Of a stretch of 64,000 nucleotides of DNA, positions 25,154 through 36,212 are shown one piece after another. Where the stretch lies: contig NZ_BSDI01000007.1 in NCBI RefSeq assembly GCF_027923225.1, forward strand, positions 620,001 to 684,000, in the 5' to 3' direction. Position 1 is the stretch's first letter; the number at the start of each line of letters is the position of its first letter. The notes beneath the pieces were generated by a model. It made no database searches. It saw nothing but the letters and a program-made list of their open reading frames with translations, and was not told where the DNA came from. The stretch comes from Phytohabitans aurantiacus. GTDB taxonomy: Bacteria; Actinomycetota; Actinomycetes; Mycobacteriales; Micromonosporaceae. The position numbers and the translations under genes were made by a program.

Positions 25154-27558
25154 CCGACGTGCACACCCTGAGCCTCGCCCAGAAGGTAGGGCTGCTCGCC
25201 GGCGCGACGTTCTGGACCACGCCCGCCTGCCCCCCGATCGGGCTGCGGTCGATGGCACTCGCCGACGGTCCCGCCGGCGTGCGCGGGATCCGGTGGGACG
25301 CCGCGGACCCCTCGGTGTGCTTCCCGTCGCCCACCGCGCTGGGCGCGAGCTGGGACGTCGAGACGGCTCGGGCGTACGGCCGGGCACTGGGCGCCGAGGC
25401 GCGGCGCAAGGGCGTACACGTCGTGCTCGCACCGACCCTCAACGTAATCCGTACGCCGTTCGGCGGGCGCGCGTTCGAGTGCTACTCCGAGGATCCGATG
25501 CTGATCGGCGCGATCGGCGCCGCCGTGGTCGCGGGGATGCAGGAGCTGGGGGTGGCGGCCACCGTCAAGCACTACGTGGCCAACGACTCCGAGACCGAGC
25601 GGTACACAGTGGACGTCCGGATGGACGAGCGCACGCTGCGCGAGGTTTACCTCGCTCCCTTCGAGACGGTCGTTCGCGAATCCCGTCCCTGGGCGGTGAT
25701 GGCCGCCTACAACGCCGTCGACGGCACCACGCTGACCGAGCACCCGTTGCTGGAGGCCCCGCTGCGCACCGAATGGGGCTTCGACGGGCTCATCATGAGC
25801 GACTGGCGCGCCACTCGGTCCACAGTGGAGTCCGCTCGCGCCGGTCTCGACCTGGCCATGCCGGGCCCGATCGGTCCCTGGGGCGACGCGCTCGTCGCGG
25901 CCGTCGAGCGGGGCGAGGTCGACGAGGCCGCCATCGACCGGAAGGTCACCCATCTGCTGGAGCTGGCCGAGCGGGTCGGCGCGCTCGGTACAGCTGCCGA
26001 GAAACCACCCGCGGACCTGACGCCGGCCGGCTATGCCGCGGACGTCGCGGCCTACGCCGCCGTGAGCGGCACCGTCCTGCTCACCAACGACGGCACCCTG
26101 CCGCTGGCGGCTCCCGCGCTGCGCCGCGTCCTCGTCGTCGGCGAGGCGGCCGCGGCACCGCGCTTCCAGGGCGGTGGCAGCGCCGAGGTCATGCCGGCCG
26201 GTGTCGTGTCTCCTGTGGACGCGATCCGCGCCGCCCTTCCGGAGGAGTGCGAGGTGGTCTACGTCCCCGGCACGCACGGGGACACCGACCTCGAACCGCT
26301 GCCGCTGGAGTTGGCCGGCGGGACCGACGCGATCGAGCTGACCTGGCTCGACCAGGCGGGCGCCGAGGTGCACCGCGAGCGGCGCTCGTCGACGAAGCTC
26401 GTCTACCTCGGCCCCGACGTGCCGGCCGGCGCCACGTCGTGCCGCGTCGAGTGGGACTTCACCGCGGACGAGGCGGGGGCGTGGCAGCTCGGCTTCATCG
26501 GCTGCGGCTACTTCGAGCTGTCCATCGACGGCACGCGGGTGCTGGCGGAGCGGGCCAGCGCCGCGCACGAAGGGCCGGGCGCCGAGCTGTTCAACGGACC
26601 CAGCCGGGCCGTCACGCACGAGGTCCGCGAGGGCGAGCCGGTACGCATGCGCCTGGACCACACGTTCGGGCAGCTGGGCGTGTCCGTGACGCTAGGCGCG
26701 CGCCGGCCCCGGATGGACGTGGAGGAGGAGCGCGACCTGCTGCGCCGCGAGGCGGAGGCGTGCGACGTGGCCATCGTGGTCGTCTCGACCGACCGGGCCA
26801 GCGAGTCCGAGGGCGTCGACCGCGGCACCCTCGCGCTACCGGGCGACCAGGACGGCGTGGTGTCCCTTGTGGCCGGTCACGCACCGTCCACTGTGGCTGT
26901 CGTCTGCTCCGGAGCCCCGGTGGCGCTGCCCTGGCGGGACGAGGTCTCCGCGATCCTGGTCGCCTGGTTCGGCGGTCAGGCGGTCGGCCCGGCCCTCGCC
27001 GACATCGTCGTCGGCCATCGCGAGCCTCGCGGCCGGCTCCCGATGTCGTGGCCCGCCGGCGACAGCGTCCCCGTCCACCAGGTCGCCCCGACCGGCGGCC
27101 GCCTCGAATACGCCGAAGGACTGCACGTCGGGTACCGCGCGTGGCTGAAGGAGGGCCGCGATCCGGCCTGGCCGTTCGGCCACGGGCTTGGCTACACCAC
27201 CTGGGACCTGACCGGCGTCGAGGTCGACGGCGCCAACGTCTTCGTCACCGCCCGCAACACCGGGGACCGTCCCGGTCGCACCGTCATCCAGGTCTACCTG
27301 GCCCGGCCGGACTCCGCACACGACCGACCCGTGCGGTGGCTGGCCGGATTCGCCGCGGTCGACCAGGACGCCGGCGCGACCGCCACCCACCACATCCGGC
27401 TACCAGCTCGCGCGTTCCAGCACTGGTCGCAGGCGACACAGAGCTGGGAGTTGGAGCCCGGCCAGTTCGAGGTCCAGGTCGGTACCTCCGCGACTGCCAT
27501 CCATCACCGGCGGATCGTCGCCGTCCACGAAGCAAACAACGCACTCCAGCCCGACTAG
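25150..27558 (+). CDS. GH3-family glycoside hydrolase (beta-glucosidase type) with PA14-like insert
   Basis: This 802-residue enzyme has no signal peptide, so it works on imported sugars. The (beta/alpha)8 domain (about 1-290) shows VLAPTLNVIRTPFGGR, TVKHYVANDSE and the nucleophile Asp218 in LIMSDWRAT. The alpha/beta sandwich (about 300-640) has GTVLLTNDGTLPL, and a PA14-like insertion is seen near GAWQLGFIGCGYFELSIDG. A fibronectin-like C-terminus begins after HGLGYTTWDL. This arrangement fits a beta-glucosidase or related exo-beta-glycosidase. ATG 25150 overlaps the TetR stop, and the transporter lipoprotein starts 10 bases after it. Confidence 0.93.
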   Translation: MTDVHTLSLAQKVGLLAGATFWTTPACPPIGLRSMALADGPAGVRGIRWDAADPSVCFPSPTALGASWDVETARAYGRALGAEARRKGVHVVLAPTLNVIRTPFGGRAFECYSEDPMLIGAIGAAVVAGMQELGVAATVKHYVANDSETERYTVDVRMDERTLREVYLAPFETVVRESRPWAVMAAYNAVDGTTLTEHPLLEAPLRTEWGFDGLIMSDWRATRSTVESARAGLDLAMPGPIGPWGDALVAAVERGEVDEAAIDRKVTHLLELAERVGALGTAAEKPPADLTPAGYAADVAAYAAVSGTVLLTNDGTLPLAAPALRRVLVVGEAAAAPRFQGGGSAEVMPAGVVSPVDAIRAALPEECEVVYVPGTHGDTDLEPLPLELAGGTDAIELTWLDQAGAEVHRERRSSTKLVYLGPDVPAGATSCRVEWDFTADEAGAWQLGFIGCGYFELSIDGTRVLAERASAAHEGPGAELFNGPSRAVTHEVREGEPVRMRLDHTFGQLGVSVTLGARRPRMDVEEERDLLRREAEACDVAIVVVSTDRASESEGVDRGTLALPGDQDGVVSLVAGHAPSTVAVVCSGAPVALPWRDEVSAILVAWFGGQAVGPALADIVVGHREPRGRLPMSWPAGDSVPVHQVAPTGGRLEYAEGLHVGYRAWLKEGRDPAWPFGHGLGYTTWDLTGVEVDGANVFVTARNTGDRPGRTVIQVYLARPDSAHDRPVRWLAGFAAVDQDAGATATHHIRLPARAFQHWSQATQSWELEPGQFEVQVGTSATAIHHRRIVAVHEANNALQPD

Positions 27559-27568
27559 GAGTCTCCCC

Positions 27569-29116
27569 ATGAGAAGAAAGCTCACCGGCGCCGTCGTTCT
27601 CACTGTCGCACTGCTCAGCCCCGCCGCCTGCACGTCGGCCGTCGACCAGGCAAACCAGGCGTCGACCGCGACCAACGAGGCCTCCTGCCAGCCGGGTGGC
27701 ACGCTCACCGCCGCGCTGGCCAGCCCCGCCGATCCCAGCGCCGTCCTCAGTGGACGACCGGGCAACATCTTCTGGGTACGCAACATCGTCGAACCGCTCT
27801 GGTACATCACCAAGGACTCCCCGGAGCCCAAGCCGCTGCTGGCCAAGTCCTGGAAGTACGAGAACGACAACAAGACGCTCGTGCTGACCCTCCAGGACGG
27901 CGTGAAGTTCCACACTGGACGCGCGTTCACGGCCGACGACGTGGTCTACACCTTCAGCCAGGTCACCAAGGCGGGCAGCCCGTCGAACTTCGGACCGATC
28001 GTCTCCACCTGGCAGGTCGCGGCCACCGCGCCGAACACGGTGACCATCACCGCGCCGACCGCGCTGGACCAGTCGGCGCCGAGCATCCTGGACGTCACGC
28101 CGATCATCGACAAGGACACCTACGCCGGCATCGCCTCCGGCAAGCAGATCGTCGGCACCGGACCGTTCACTCTGGACACCTACACGCCGGGCGCCGCGAT
28201 GACGCTGAAGAAGAACCCGAACTACTGGCAGGCCGACCTGCCCAAGCTCGACAAGATCGACATCCCGGTCATCGCCGACTCGACCGCACAGCTCGCGGCG
28301 TTGCAGTCCGGCCGCTTGCAGCTCGCCTCCGGGCTCACCGTCCGGGACGCGACGACCGCCGGCGACGGCACGAAGTTCACGCTGGAGAAGAGCGGTGGCA
28401 TCTTCTACCTGCTCGGCATGGACATCACCAAGGCGCCGCTGAACAACAAGCAGGTGCGGCAGGCCATCGCGTACGCCATCGACCGGGAGCGGATCAACCA
28501 GCAGGTCTTCGTGGGCATCGGCACCACCAGCGACCTGATGTGGCCGGAGTCCAGCCCGGGCTACCCGAAGGACCTGGCCACCAAGTACACGTACGATCCG
28601 GAGAAGGCCAAGCAGCTCATCGCCAGCGCCGGCGCCACCGGGGCCACAGTGGACCTCACCTACGCGCAGCAGCCGATCCTCGCCTCGATGTACAGCATCA
28701 TCGCCAACAACCTGGAGGCGATCGGCCTCAAGCCCAAGGGCGAGGCGCTCTCCATCGGCGACTACCAGCAGCGGGTCGCCACGGCCAGCTTCAAGATGTC
28801 GTACCTGAACAACGCGGCGAGCGTCGGCCAGTCGGCACCGGTCCTGCTCGCCACGCTGCCGCAGATCCGCCTGAAGAACAACTCGTTGGGGTACGACGAC
28901 CCGCGGTTCGCCGAGCTGTCCAACGCGGTCACCACGGCGACGAGCGCCACCAGCGCCGACGCGCTACGCAAGCTCACCGAGTACATGCTCGACGAGGCGA
29001 ACGTCCAGTTGATCGTGGCCGCACCCACCACCGCCGTACAGGCCAAGAACCTCACCGGGGTGGAGCGCACCCTGACCGGCAGCCTGTTCCGGAACGCCTG
29101 CCTCACCAAGCCATGA
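27569..29116 (+). CDS. ABC transporter substrate-binding lipoprotein (SBP family 5, oligopeptide type)
   Basis: This 515-residue extracellular lipoprotein has a lipobox LSPAAC with Cys21. It belongs to solute-binding family 5 (DppA/OppA-like): WKYENDNKTLVLTLQDGVKFHTGR, TADDVVYTF, GTGPFTLDTYTPGAAM and ALQSGRLQLASGL are typical. Family 5 proteins mostly bind peptides, but several actinobacterial and other members bind oligosaccharides or plant glycosides. Its position between a glycosidase and sulfatases suggests a sulfated saccharide or glycoside ligand. GGAG precedes the ATG. Its stop overlaps the permease start by 4 bases. Confidence 0.93.
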   Translation: MRRKLTGAVVLTVALLSPAACTSAVDQANQASTATNEASCQPGGTLTAALASPADPSAVLSGRPGNIFWVRNIVEPLWYITKDSPEPKPLLAKSWKYENDNKTLVLTLQDGVKFHTGRAFTADDVVYTFSQVTKAGSPSNFGPIVSTWQVAATAPNTVTITAPTALDQSAPSILDVTPIIDKDTYAGIASGKQIVGTGPFTLDTYTPGAAMTLKKNPNYWQADLPKLDKIDIPVIADSTAQLAALQSGRLQLASGLTVRDATTAGDGTKFTLEKSGGIFYLLGMDITKAPLNNKQVRQAIAYAIDRERINQQVFVGIGTTSDLMWPESSPGYPKDLATKYTYDPEKAKQLIASAGATGATVDLTYAQQPILASMYSIIANNLEAIGLKPKGEALSIGDYQQRVATASFKMSYLNNAASVGQSAPVLLATLPQIRLKNNSLGYDDPRFAELSNAVTTATSATSADALRKLTEYMLDEANVQLIVAAPTTAVQAKNLTGVERTLTGSLFRNACLTKP

Positions 29117-30057
29117 TTCGCTTCCTGGTCCGGCGCCTGCCGGTCATCGCGCTCGTGCTCGTCGCCGCGAGCATGATCGCCTTCCTCCTGCCACGGCTGA
29201 TGCCGGGCGACCCGGCCGCGGCCGTGGCAGGACCGGACGCGACACCGGAGCAGATCACCCAGGTCCGCCACGACCTGGGGCTGGACCGGCCGGTCGTCGA
29301 GCAGTACGTGGTGTGGATCAAGGGACTGTTCACCGGCGACCTCGGCCAGTCCCTCCAGTACCGCAGGCCGGTCGCCGAACTCGTCGGTACCCGGCTCGAA
29401 AGCACCGTCGAGCTGGCGATCGCGGCCCTGATCTTCATGGTGATCATCGGGGTGGGGATCGGGCTGATCGCCGGCAGCACCCGCGCCGCCTGGCTCCGGT
29501 CGGCCATCGACAGCGTGAACACGCTCCTGCTGGCGATGCCCGGGTTCCTGGTCGGCCTGCTGATGGTGCTGCTGTTCGGCATCTACTTCCGGGTGCTGCC
29601 GACCAGCGGCGAGGTGCCGCTGTCCGAGAATCCCGAGATCGGCGTGCAGTACCTGATCCTGCCCGCCCTGGCCCTGGCGCTCGCCCCCGCCTCCGGTATC
29701 GCCCGCCTCGTGCAGACCTCGATGCGGGCGGTACGCCAGCAGGACTTCGTGGACCTCGCGATGGCCAAAGGCGTGCCGCCCCGGCGGATCGCCACCCGCC
29801 ACGTCCTGCGCAACAGCCTCGGGCCGGCGCTGGTCGCCATCGGCATCCGCTTCGGCGACCTGCTCGCCGGGGCCGTGGTGATCGAAGCGATCTTCGCGCG
29901 CAACGGCCTCGGTCAGCTCGCCGTCTCGTCGGCGCAGACCGCCGACTACCCGGTCGTACAGGTGCTGATCGTGGGCGCCGTACTGATCGCCGTCGCCGCC
30001 CAACTGCTCACCGAGATCGGGCTGGCGCGCCTCGACCCACGAGTGAGGTTGGAATGA
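29113..30057 (+). CDS. ABC transporter permease, DppB type
   Basis: This 314-residue inner-membrane permease has about six transmembrane helices. Family marks are the N-terminal LPRLMPGDPAAAV, the periplasmic loop LGLDRPVVEQYV, and the cytoplasmic coupling loop AKGVPPRRIATRHVLRNSL that contacts the ATPase. It pairs with the DppC-type permease that follows. Starts and stops overlap by 4 bases on both sides. Confidence 0.95.
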   Translation: MIRFLVRRLPVIALVLVAASMIAFLLPRLMPGDPAAAVAGPDATPEQITQVRHDLGLDRPVVEQYVVWIKGLFTGDLGQSLQYRRPVAELVGTRLESTVELAIAALIFMVIIGVGIGLIAGSTRAAWLRSAIDSVNTLLLAMPGFLVGLLMVLLFGIYFRVLPTSGEVPLSENPEIGVQYLILPALALALAPASGIARLVQTSMRAVRQQDFVDLAMAKGVPPRRIATRHVLRNSLGPALVAIGIRFGDLLAGAVVIEAIFARNGLGQLAVSSAQTADYPVVQVLIVGAVLIAVAAQLLTEIGLARLDPRVRLE

Positions 30058-30901
30058 GTACTCCCCCAACCGCCAAGCGGAGGAACCAGACCCTTCTGCG
30101 GTACGCGCGCGCCTTTCGCAGCCCGCGCGGGATCATCGGCGCCGGCACGCTGCTCGCCCTCGTCGTGGTCGCGCTGGCCGCGCCGCTGATCGGACCCGGC
30201 GGGTACGACCAGCAGACGTCGCAGACCCTGGTCGGTGCGAGCGGCCAGCACCTGTTCGGCACCGACGAGCTGGGGCGCGACATCCTGGTCCGGACCGTGT
30301 ACGGTCTGCGGACCGACCTGAGCCTCATCCTCACCGCCGTACCGGTCAGCCTCGTCATCGGTACCCTCATGGGCCTGTCCGGTGCGGTGTCGAAGGCGCT
30401 CGGCGCGCTCACGCAGCGGCTGCTCGACATCATCCTCGGCTTCCCCGGCCTCGTCCTCGGCGTGATCATCGTAATGATCATCGGCCAGGGCTGGTGGGCG
30501 CTGTTCTTCGCGCTGGTCTTCGCGGGACTCCCCGGCTTCGGCCGGATGGCCCGGGCGGGTCTGCTGTCCGAACAGGACAGGGACTACGTGCTCGCCGCCC
30601 GCGTGCTCGGTGTGTCGACCGGCCGGCGGATCCGGCGGCACATCCTGCCGAACATCGTCGACCCGCTACTGGTACAGACCGCCATCTTCATGGTGGTCGC
30701 CATCTTCATCGAGGCGGGCCTGAGCATCGTCGGGCTCGGCATCGAGCCGCCCGCGCCGTCGCTGGGCGCGATGCTCAACGTCGGCGCCCGGTACGCCACC
30801 ACGCACCCCAGCTACGTGCTCGGACCGGGCATGGTGCTGCTGCTCCTGGCGCTGTCGTTCACGCTCCTGTCGGACGCTCTCAACGAGGCGGCGATCAAAC
30901 G

Positions 30902-30905
<4 letters not shown>
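30054..30905 (+). CDS. ABC transporter permease, DppC type
   Basis: This 283-residue permease is the second half of the channel. It has a basic cytoplasmic N-terminus, about six helices, HLFGTDELGRDILVRTVYG in the periplasmic part (a DppC signature), and the coupling loop ARVLGVSTGRRIRRHILPN. Coupled by 4-base overlaps to the DppB-type permease and to the ATPase gene. Confidence 0.95.
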
Positions 30906-32905
<2,000 letters not shown>

Positions 32906-32907
32906 CG

Positions 32908-34473
32908 ATGCGGGTCATCTACGTCGACGTCGACACGCTCCGGGCCGACCACACGACCGCGTACGGCTACCACCGCGACACCACACCCAACCTGGCGGCC
33001 CTGGCGGAGAAGTCGGTGGTGTTCGAGCGCTACTACTGCTCGGACTCGCCCTGCCTGCCCTCGCGTACCGCGCTGACGAGCGGTCAGTTCGGCATCACCA
33101 ACGGGGTCATCGGGCACTTCGGCGAGGCCGCCCGGTTTCGGCTCGACAGTGGGCACGGGCCGCATCCGCAGCGCCCGCTGCTCGGCCAGCGCCTGCAGCA
33201 GGGCGGCTACTACACGGCCGCGGTGTCGATGTTCGCCGAGCGGCACCGGGCCTATCACTTCCTGGGCAACTTCCGGGAGTCGATTCGCGCCACCGACCAG
33301 CTCAACGACGAGCAGGCCGGCGAGGTCAACGCCGTGGCGCTGGACTGGATCCGCCGCCACGCCGGCGAAGACGACTGGTACCTGCACCTGACGTACTGGG
33401 ATCCGCACACCCCGTACCTCGCCCCCACCGAGTACGCCGAGCGGGCCGCCGCGCTGGGACCAGCGCCGGCCTGGCCCGACCAAGCCACCATCGAGGCGCA
33501 CGCCGAGGTCTACGGCCCGCGCAGCGCGCTCGACCTGCACTACTTCGTCGGCCCGCGCGACTCGTCCACACCGGACACCATGCCCGACGCGATCCGTGAC
33601 CGCGCCGACTTCGAAAAGCTCATCAACGGCTTCGACGGCGCCATCCTGTACTGGGACGAGCACTTCGGCCACCTGCTGCGCACCCTCGAAGAGCTGGGTA
33701 TCGCGGATCAGACCGCCATCATCGTCAGCGCCGACCACGGCGAGGCGTTCGGCGAGAACGGCCAGTACGCCGAGCACGGGCTGGCCAGCGAGCCGATCCA
33801 GCGGGTGCCACTCGTCGTCTACTGGCCCGGTCTGACCGATCGGTTGCCGGAGGCGGCCCGCCGCGACAACAGCCTGCTCTACCACATCGACCTCGCCCCG
33901 ACGATCTGCGACCTGCTCGACATCCCGGTGCCGGAGGGCTGGCAGGGCACGTCGTTCGCCGACGCCATCCGCGGCGAGGAGATCGCCTCCCGCGAGTACC
34001 TCGTGCTCGGCCACGGCGCCCACTCGTACCAGCGAGCCGTGCGCACCCGCGACCACCTATATATCCGCACCTTCCACCCCGGTGCCTTCCGCGCCGAGTG
34101 GGAGCAGTGCTTCGACGTCACCAACGACCCGCACCTGACGCACGACCTGCTGCCCGAGTCGCCCGAACTCGGTGCCCGGATGCGCTCGCTGCTGGCAGAA
34201 TGGACCTGGACCTACACGGGTGGGCCCGGGGCGCTGCCCGACCCGATGATGACGACGCTCCACATCGGACCGACGTACTACAACGACCCGGCCCGGTACG
34301 TCGCGCACCTGCGCGCCACCGGTCGCGAACACCTGGCCGACGACCTCGAAGCGCGCCTCCGCGCCGTGCCCGGCGCCACCCGGGTCTCGTGGCACGCGCC
34401 CGACGATCCGTGGCCACCCGGCCGGCACGCCGCCCTCGCCCGCCGGTTCACGGTGAAGGAGCCGCACACGTGA
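32908..34473 (+). CDS. Type I (formylglycine) sulfatase 1
   Basis: This 521-residue sulfatase belongs to the alkaline phosphatase superfamily. Metal ligands lie in YVDVDTLRADH near the N-terminus. The modification site is Cys49 in CLPSRTALTSG, matching CxPSR, which the formylglycine-generating enzyme converts to the catalytic aldehyde hydrate. A second metal region is ADHGEAFGENG near residue 275. It has no signal peptide, so the substrate should be desulfated in the cytosol after import. It is the first of three consecutive, mutually distinct sulfatases, which suggests several different sulfate positions. Confidence 0.94.
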   Translation: MRVIYVDVDTLRADHTTAYGYHRDTTPNLAALAEKSVVFERYYCSDSPCLPSRTALTSGQFGITNGVIGHFGEAARFRLDSGHGPHPQRPLLGQRLQQGGYYTAAVSMFAERHRAYHFLGNFRESIRATDQLNDEQAGEVNAVALDWIRRHAGEDDWYLHLTYWDPHTPYLAPTEYAERAAALGPAPAWPDQATIEAHAEVYGPRSALDLHYFVGPRDSSTPDTMPDAIRDRADFEKLINGFDGAILYWDEHFGHLLRTLEELGIADQTAIIVSADHGEAFGENGQYAEHGLASEPIQRVPLVVYWPGLTDRLPEAARRDNSLLYHIDLAPTICDLLDIPVPEGWQGTSFADAIRGEEIASREYLVLGHGAHSYQRAVRTRDHLYIRTFHPGAFRAEWEQCFDVTNDPHLTHDLLPESPELGARMRSLLAEWTWTYTGGPGALPDPMMTTLHIGPTYYNDPARYVAHLRATGREHLADDLEARLRAVPGATRVSWHAPDDPWPPGRHAALARRFTVKEPHT

Positions 34474-36212
34474 GAGCCATCGTCGTCATGTACGACAGTC
34501 TCAACCGGCGCAGCCTGCCGCCGTACGGCGCGAGCGGGGTGCACGCGCCCAACTTCGAGCGGCTGGCGGCGCGGGCGCAGACCTTCGACAACTGCTACGC
34601 CGGCAGCATGCCGTGCATACCGGCCCGCAAGGAGATGCACACCGGCCGGCACAACTTCCTGCACCGCAGCTGGGGCCCGCTGGAGCCGTACGACGACTCG
34701 ATGCCCGAGTTGTTGCGCCACCACGGCGTCTACACCCACCTGGTCACCGACCACCAGCACTACTGGGAAGACGGCGGCGCCACCTTCCACAACCGGTACT
34801 CCAGCTACGAGCTGTTTCGCGGCCAGGAGGGTGACCGCTGGAAGGGACAGGTCGCCGACCCGCCGATGCCCGAAGACCTCAAACGGCGCCGGCACGCCAC
34901 CTACCGCCAGGACTGGGTCAACCGGCAGTACCTGGAGAACGAAGACCTGCACCCGCAGACGCAGACCTTCGACGCCGGTGTCGAGTTCATCCGCACCAAC
35001 GCCGCGGCCGACCGGTGGATGGTGCAGATCGAGACCTTCGACCCGCACGAGCCGTTCTTCAGCTACGAGCGCTGGCACAAGCTGTACCCGGAGGACTACG
35101 ACGGCCCGCACTTCGACTGGCCCGACTACAAGCAAGTACTGGAGAGCCGTGCCGAGGTCGAGCACGCCCGCAACCGGTACCACGCCCTACTGTCCATGTG
35201 CGACAACTCGCTCGGCCGCGTCCTGGACCTGATGGACGAGCTGGATCTGTGGCGCGACACCATGCTGATGGTGGTCACCGACCACGGGTTCCTGCTCGGC
35301 GAGCACGGCTGGTGGGGCAAGAACGCGGCACCCTGGTACGACGAAACGATCCACACGCCCTTGTTCGTCTGGGATCCGCGCGCGGATGCGAGTGGCGAGC
35401 GGCGCGACGACCTCGTGCAGACCATCGACTTCGCACCCACCCTGCTCGACTTCTTCGGCGTGCCGATCCCGGGCGACATGCAGGGCACGCCACTGCGCGA
35501 CACGGCCCGCGATGCCGCACTGTTCGGCTCCTTCGGCGGGCACGTCAGCGTCACCGACGGCCGCTATGTCTACATGCGAGCCCCGGCCACGCCCGACAAC
35601 GCCCCGCTGCTCGAACACACGCTGATGCCGACGCACATGCACCACCCGTTCCGGCCCGAGGAGCTGCGCGGCGCCGAGCTCGTCCCGCCGTTCACCTTCA
35701 CCAAGGGCGTGCCAGTGCTGCGCGTGCCCGGCTACACCATGGCCAACGCGTACGCGTTCGGCACGTTGCTGTACGACCTGGCGGACGACCCGGGCCAGGA
35801 GCGCCCACTCGTCGACGACGGGATCGAACTGCGGATGATGGGGCTGCTCGTGGAGCTGATGCGCGCCAACGACGCACCGCCCAGCCAGTACGAACGGATC
35901 GGGTTGCCGCCCACCGGGCCGGTCGGCGCCGCGCACCTCCAGGTCCGCCGGCAGTGGGCGCAGGTGGAGCAGGGCCAGGCTCGGATCGTTCCCGATGACT
36001 ATCCGCGCGGGCCGGTGAGCGTACACACTCCGCTGTGTGACCTGCTCGCGAACCCGGACGCGGCGGCGGTGCTCGCCGCGCACGCGCCCGGCCTGACCCG
36101 CGAGCCGATGCGGTCGATATCGGGGCACCTGACGGTGGTCGAGATCGCCGCGTTCGCCATCGGTGTGGTCCCTCAGCCGGTGCTGCGGCTGCTCTCCGAG
36201 AGGCTGTCATGA
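34470..36212 (+). CDS. Type I sulfatase 2
   Basis: This is a 580-residue sulfatase starting at GTG 34470 (4-base overlap with the previous stop). The active-site motif is Cys49 in PCIPARKEMHTG. It is CxPAR rather than CxPSR; this keeps the Pro and Arg needed for formylglycine modification. Metal-ligand regions are VVMYDSLNRRSL and VTDHGFLLGEHGWWGKN. The C-terminus is longer than in its two neighbours by about 60-100 residues. It lacks a signal peptide. Confidence 0.93.
   Translation: MRAIVVMYDSLNRRSLPPYGASGVHAPNFERLAARAQTFDNCYAGSMPCIPARKEMHTGRHNFLHRSWGPLEPYDDSMPELLRHHGVYTHLVTDHQHYWEDGGATFHNRYSSYELFRGQEGDRWKGQVADPPMPEDLKRRRHATYRQDWVNRQYLENEDLHPQTQTFDAGVEFIRTNAAADRWMVQIETFDPHEPFFSYERWHKLYPEDYDGPHFDWPDYKQVLESRAEVEHARNRYHALLSMCDNSLGRVLDLMDELDLWRDTMLMVVTDHGFLLGEHGWWGKNAAPWYDETIHTPLFVWDPRADASGERRDDLVQTIDFAPTLLDFFGVPIPGDMQGTPLRDTARDAALFGSFGGHVSVTDGRYVYMRAPATPDNAPLLEHTLMPTHMHHPFRPEELRGAELVPPFTFTKGVPVLRVPGYTMANAYAFGTLLYDLADDPGQERPLVDDGIELRMMGLLVELMRANDAPPSQYERIGLPPTGPVGAAHLQVRRQWAQVEQGQARIVPDDYPRGPVSVHTPLCDLLANPDAAAVLAAHAPGLTREPMRSISGHLTVVEIAAFAIGVVPQPVLRLLSERLS

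Noticed and set aside
28762..30069. Long antisense open frame (435 codons) over the importer permease genes
   Set aside because: High GC makes antisense frames stay open. The translation is His/Gln/Arg-rich low complexity, and the sense strand encodes unmistakable permeases with overlapping junctions.
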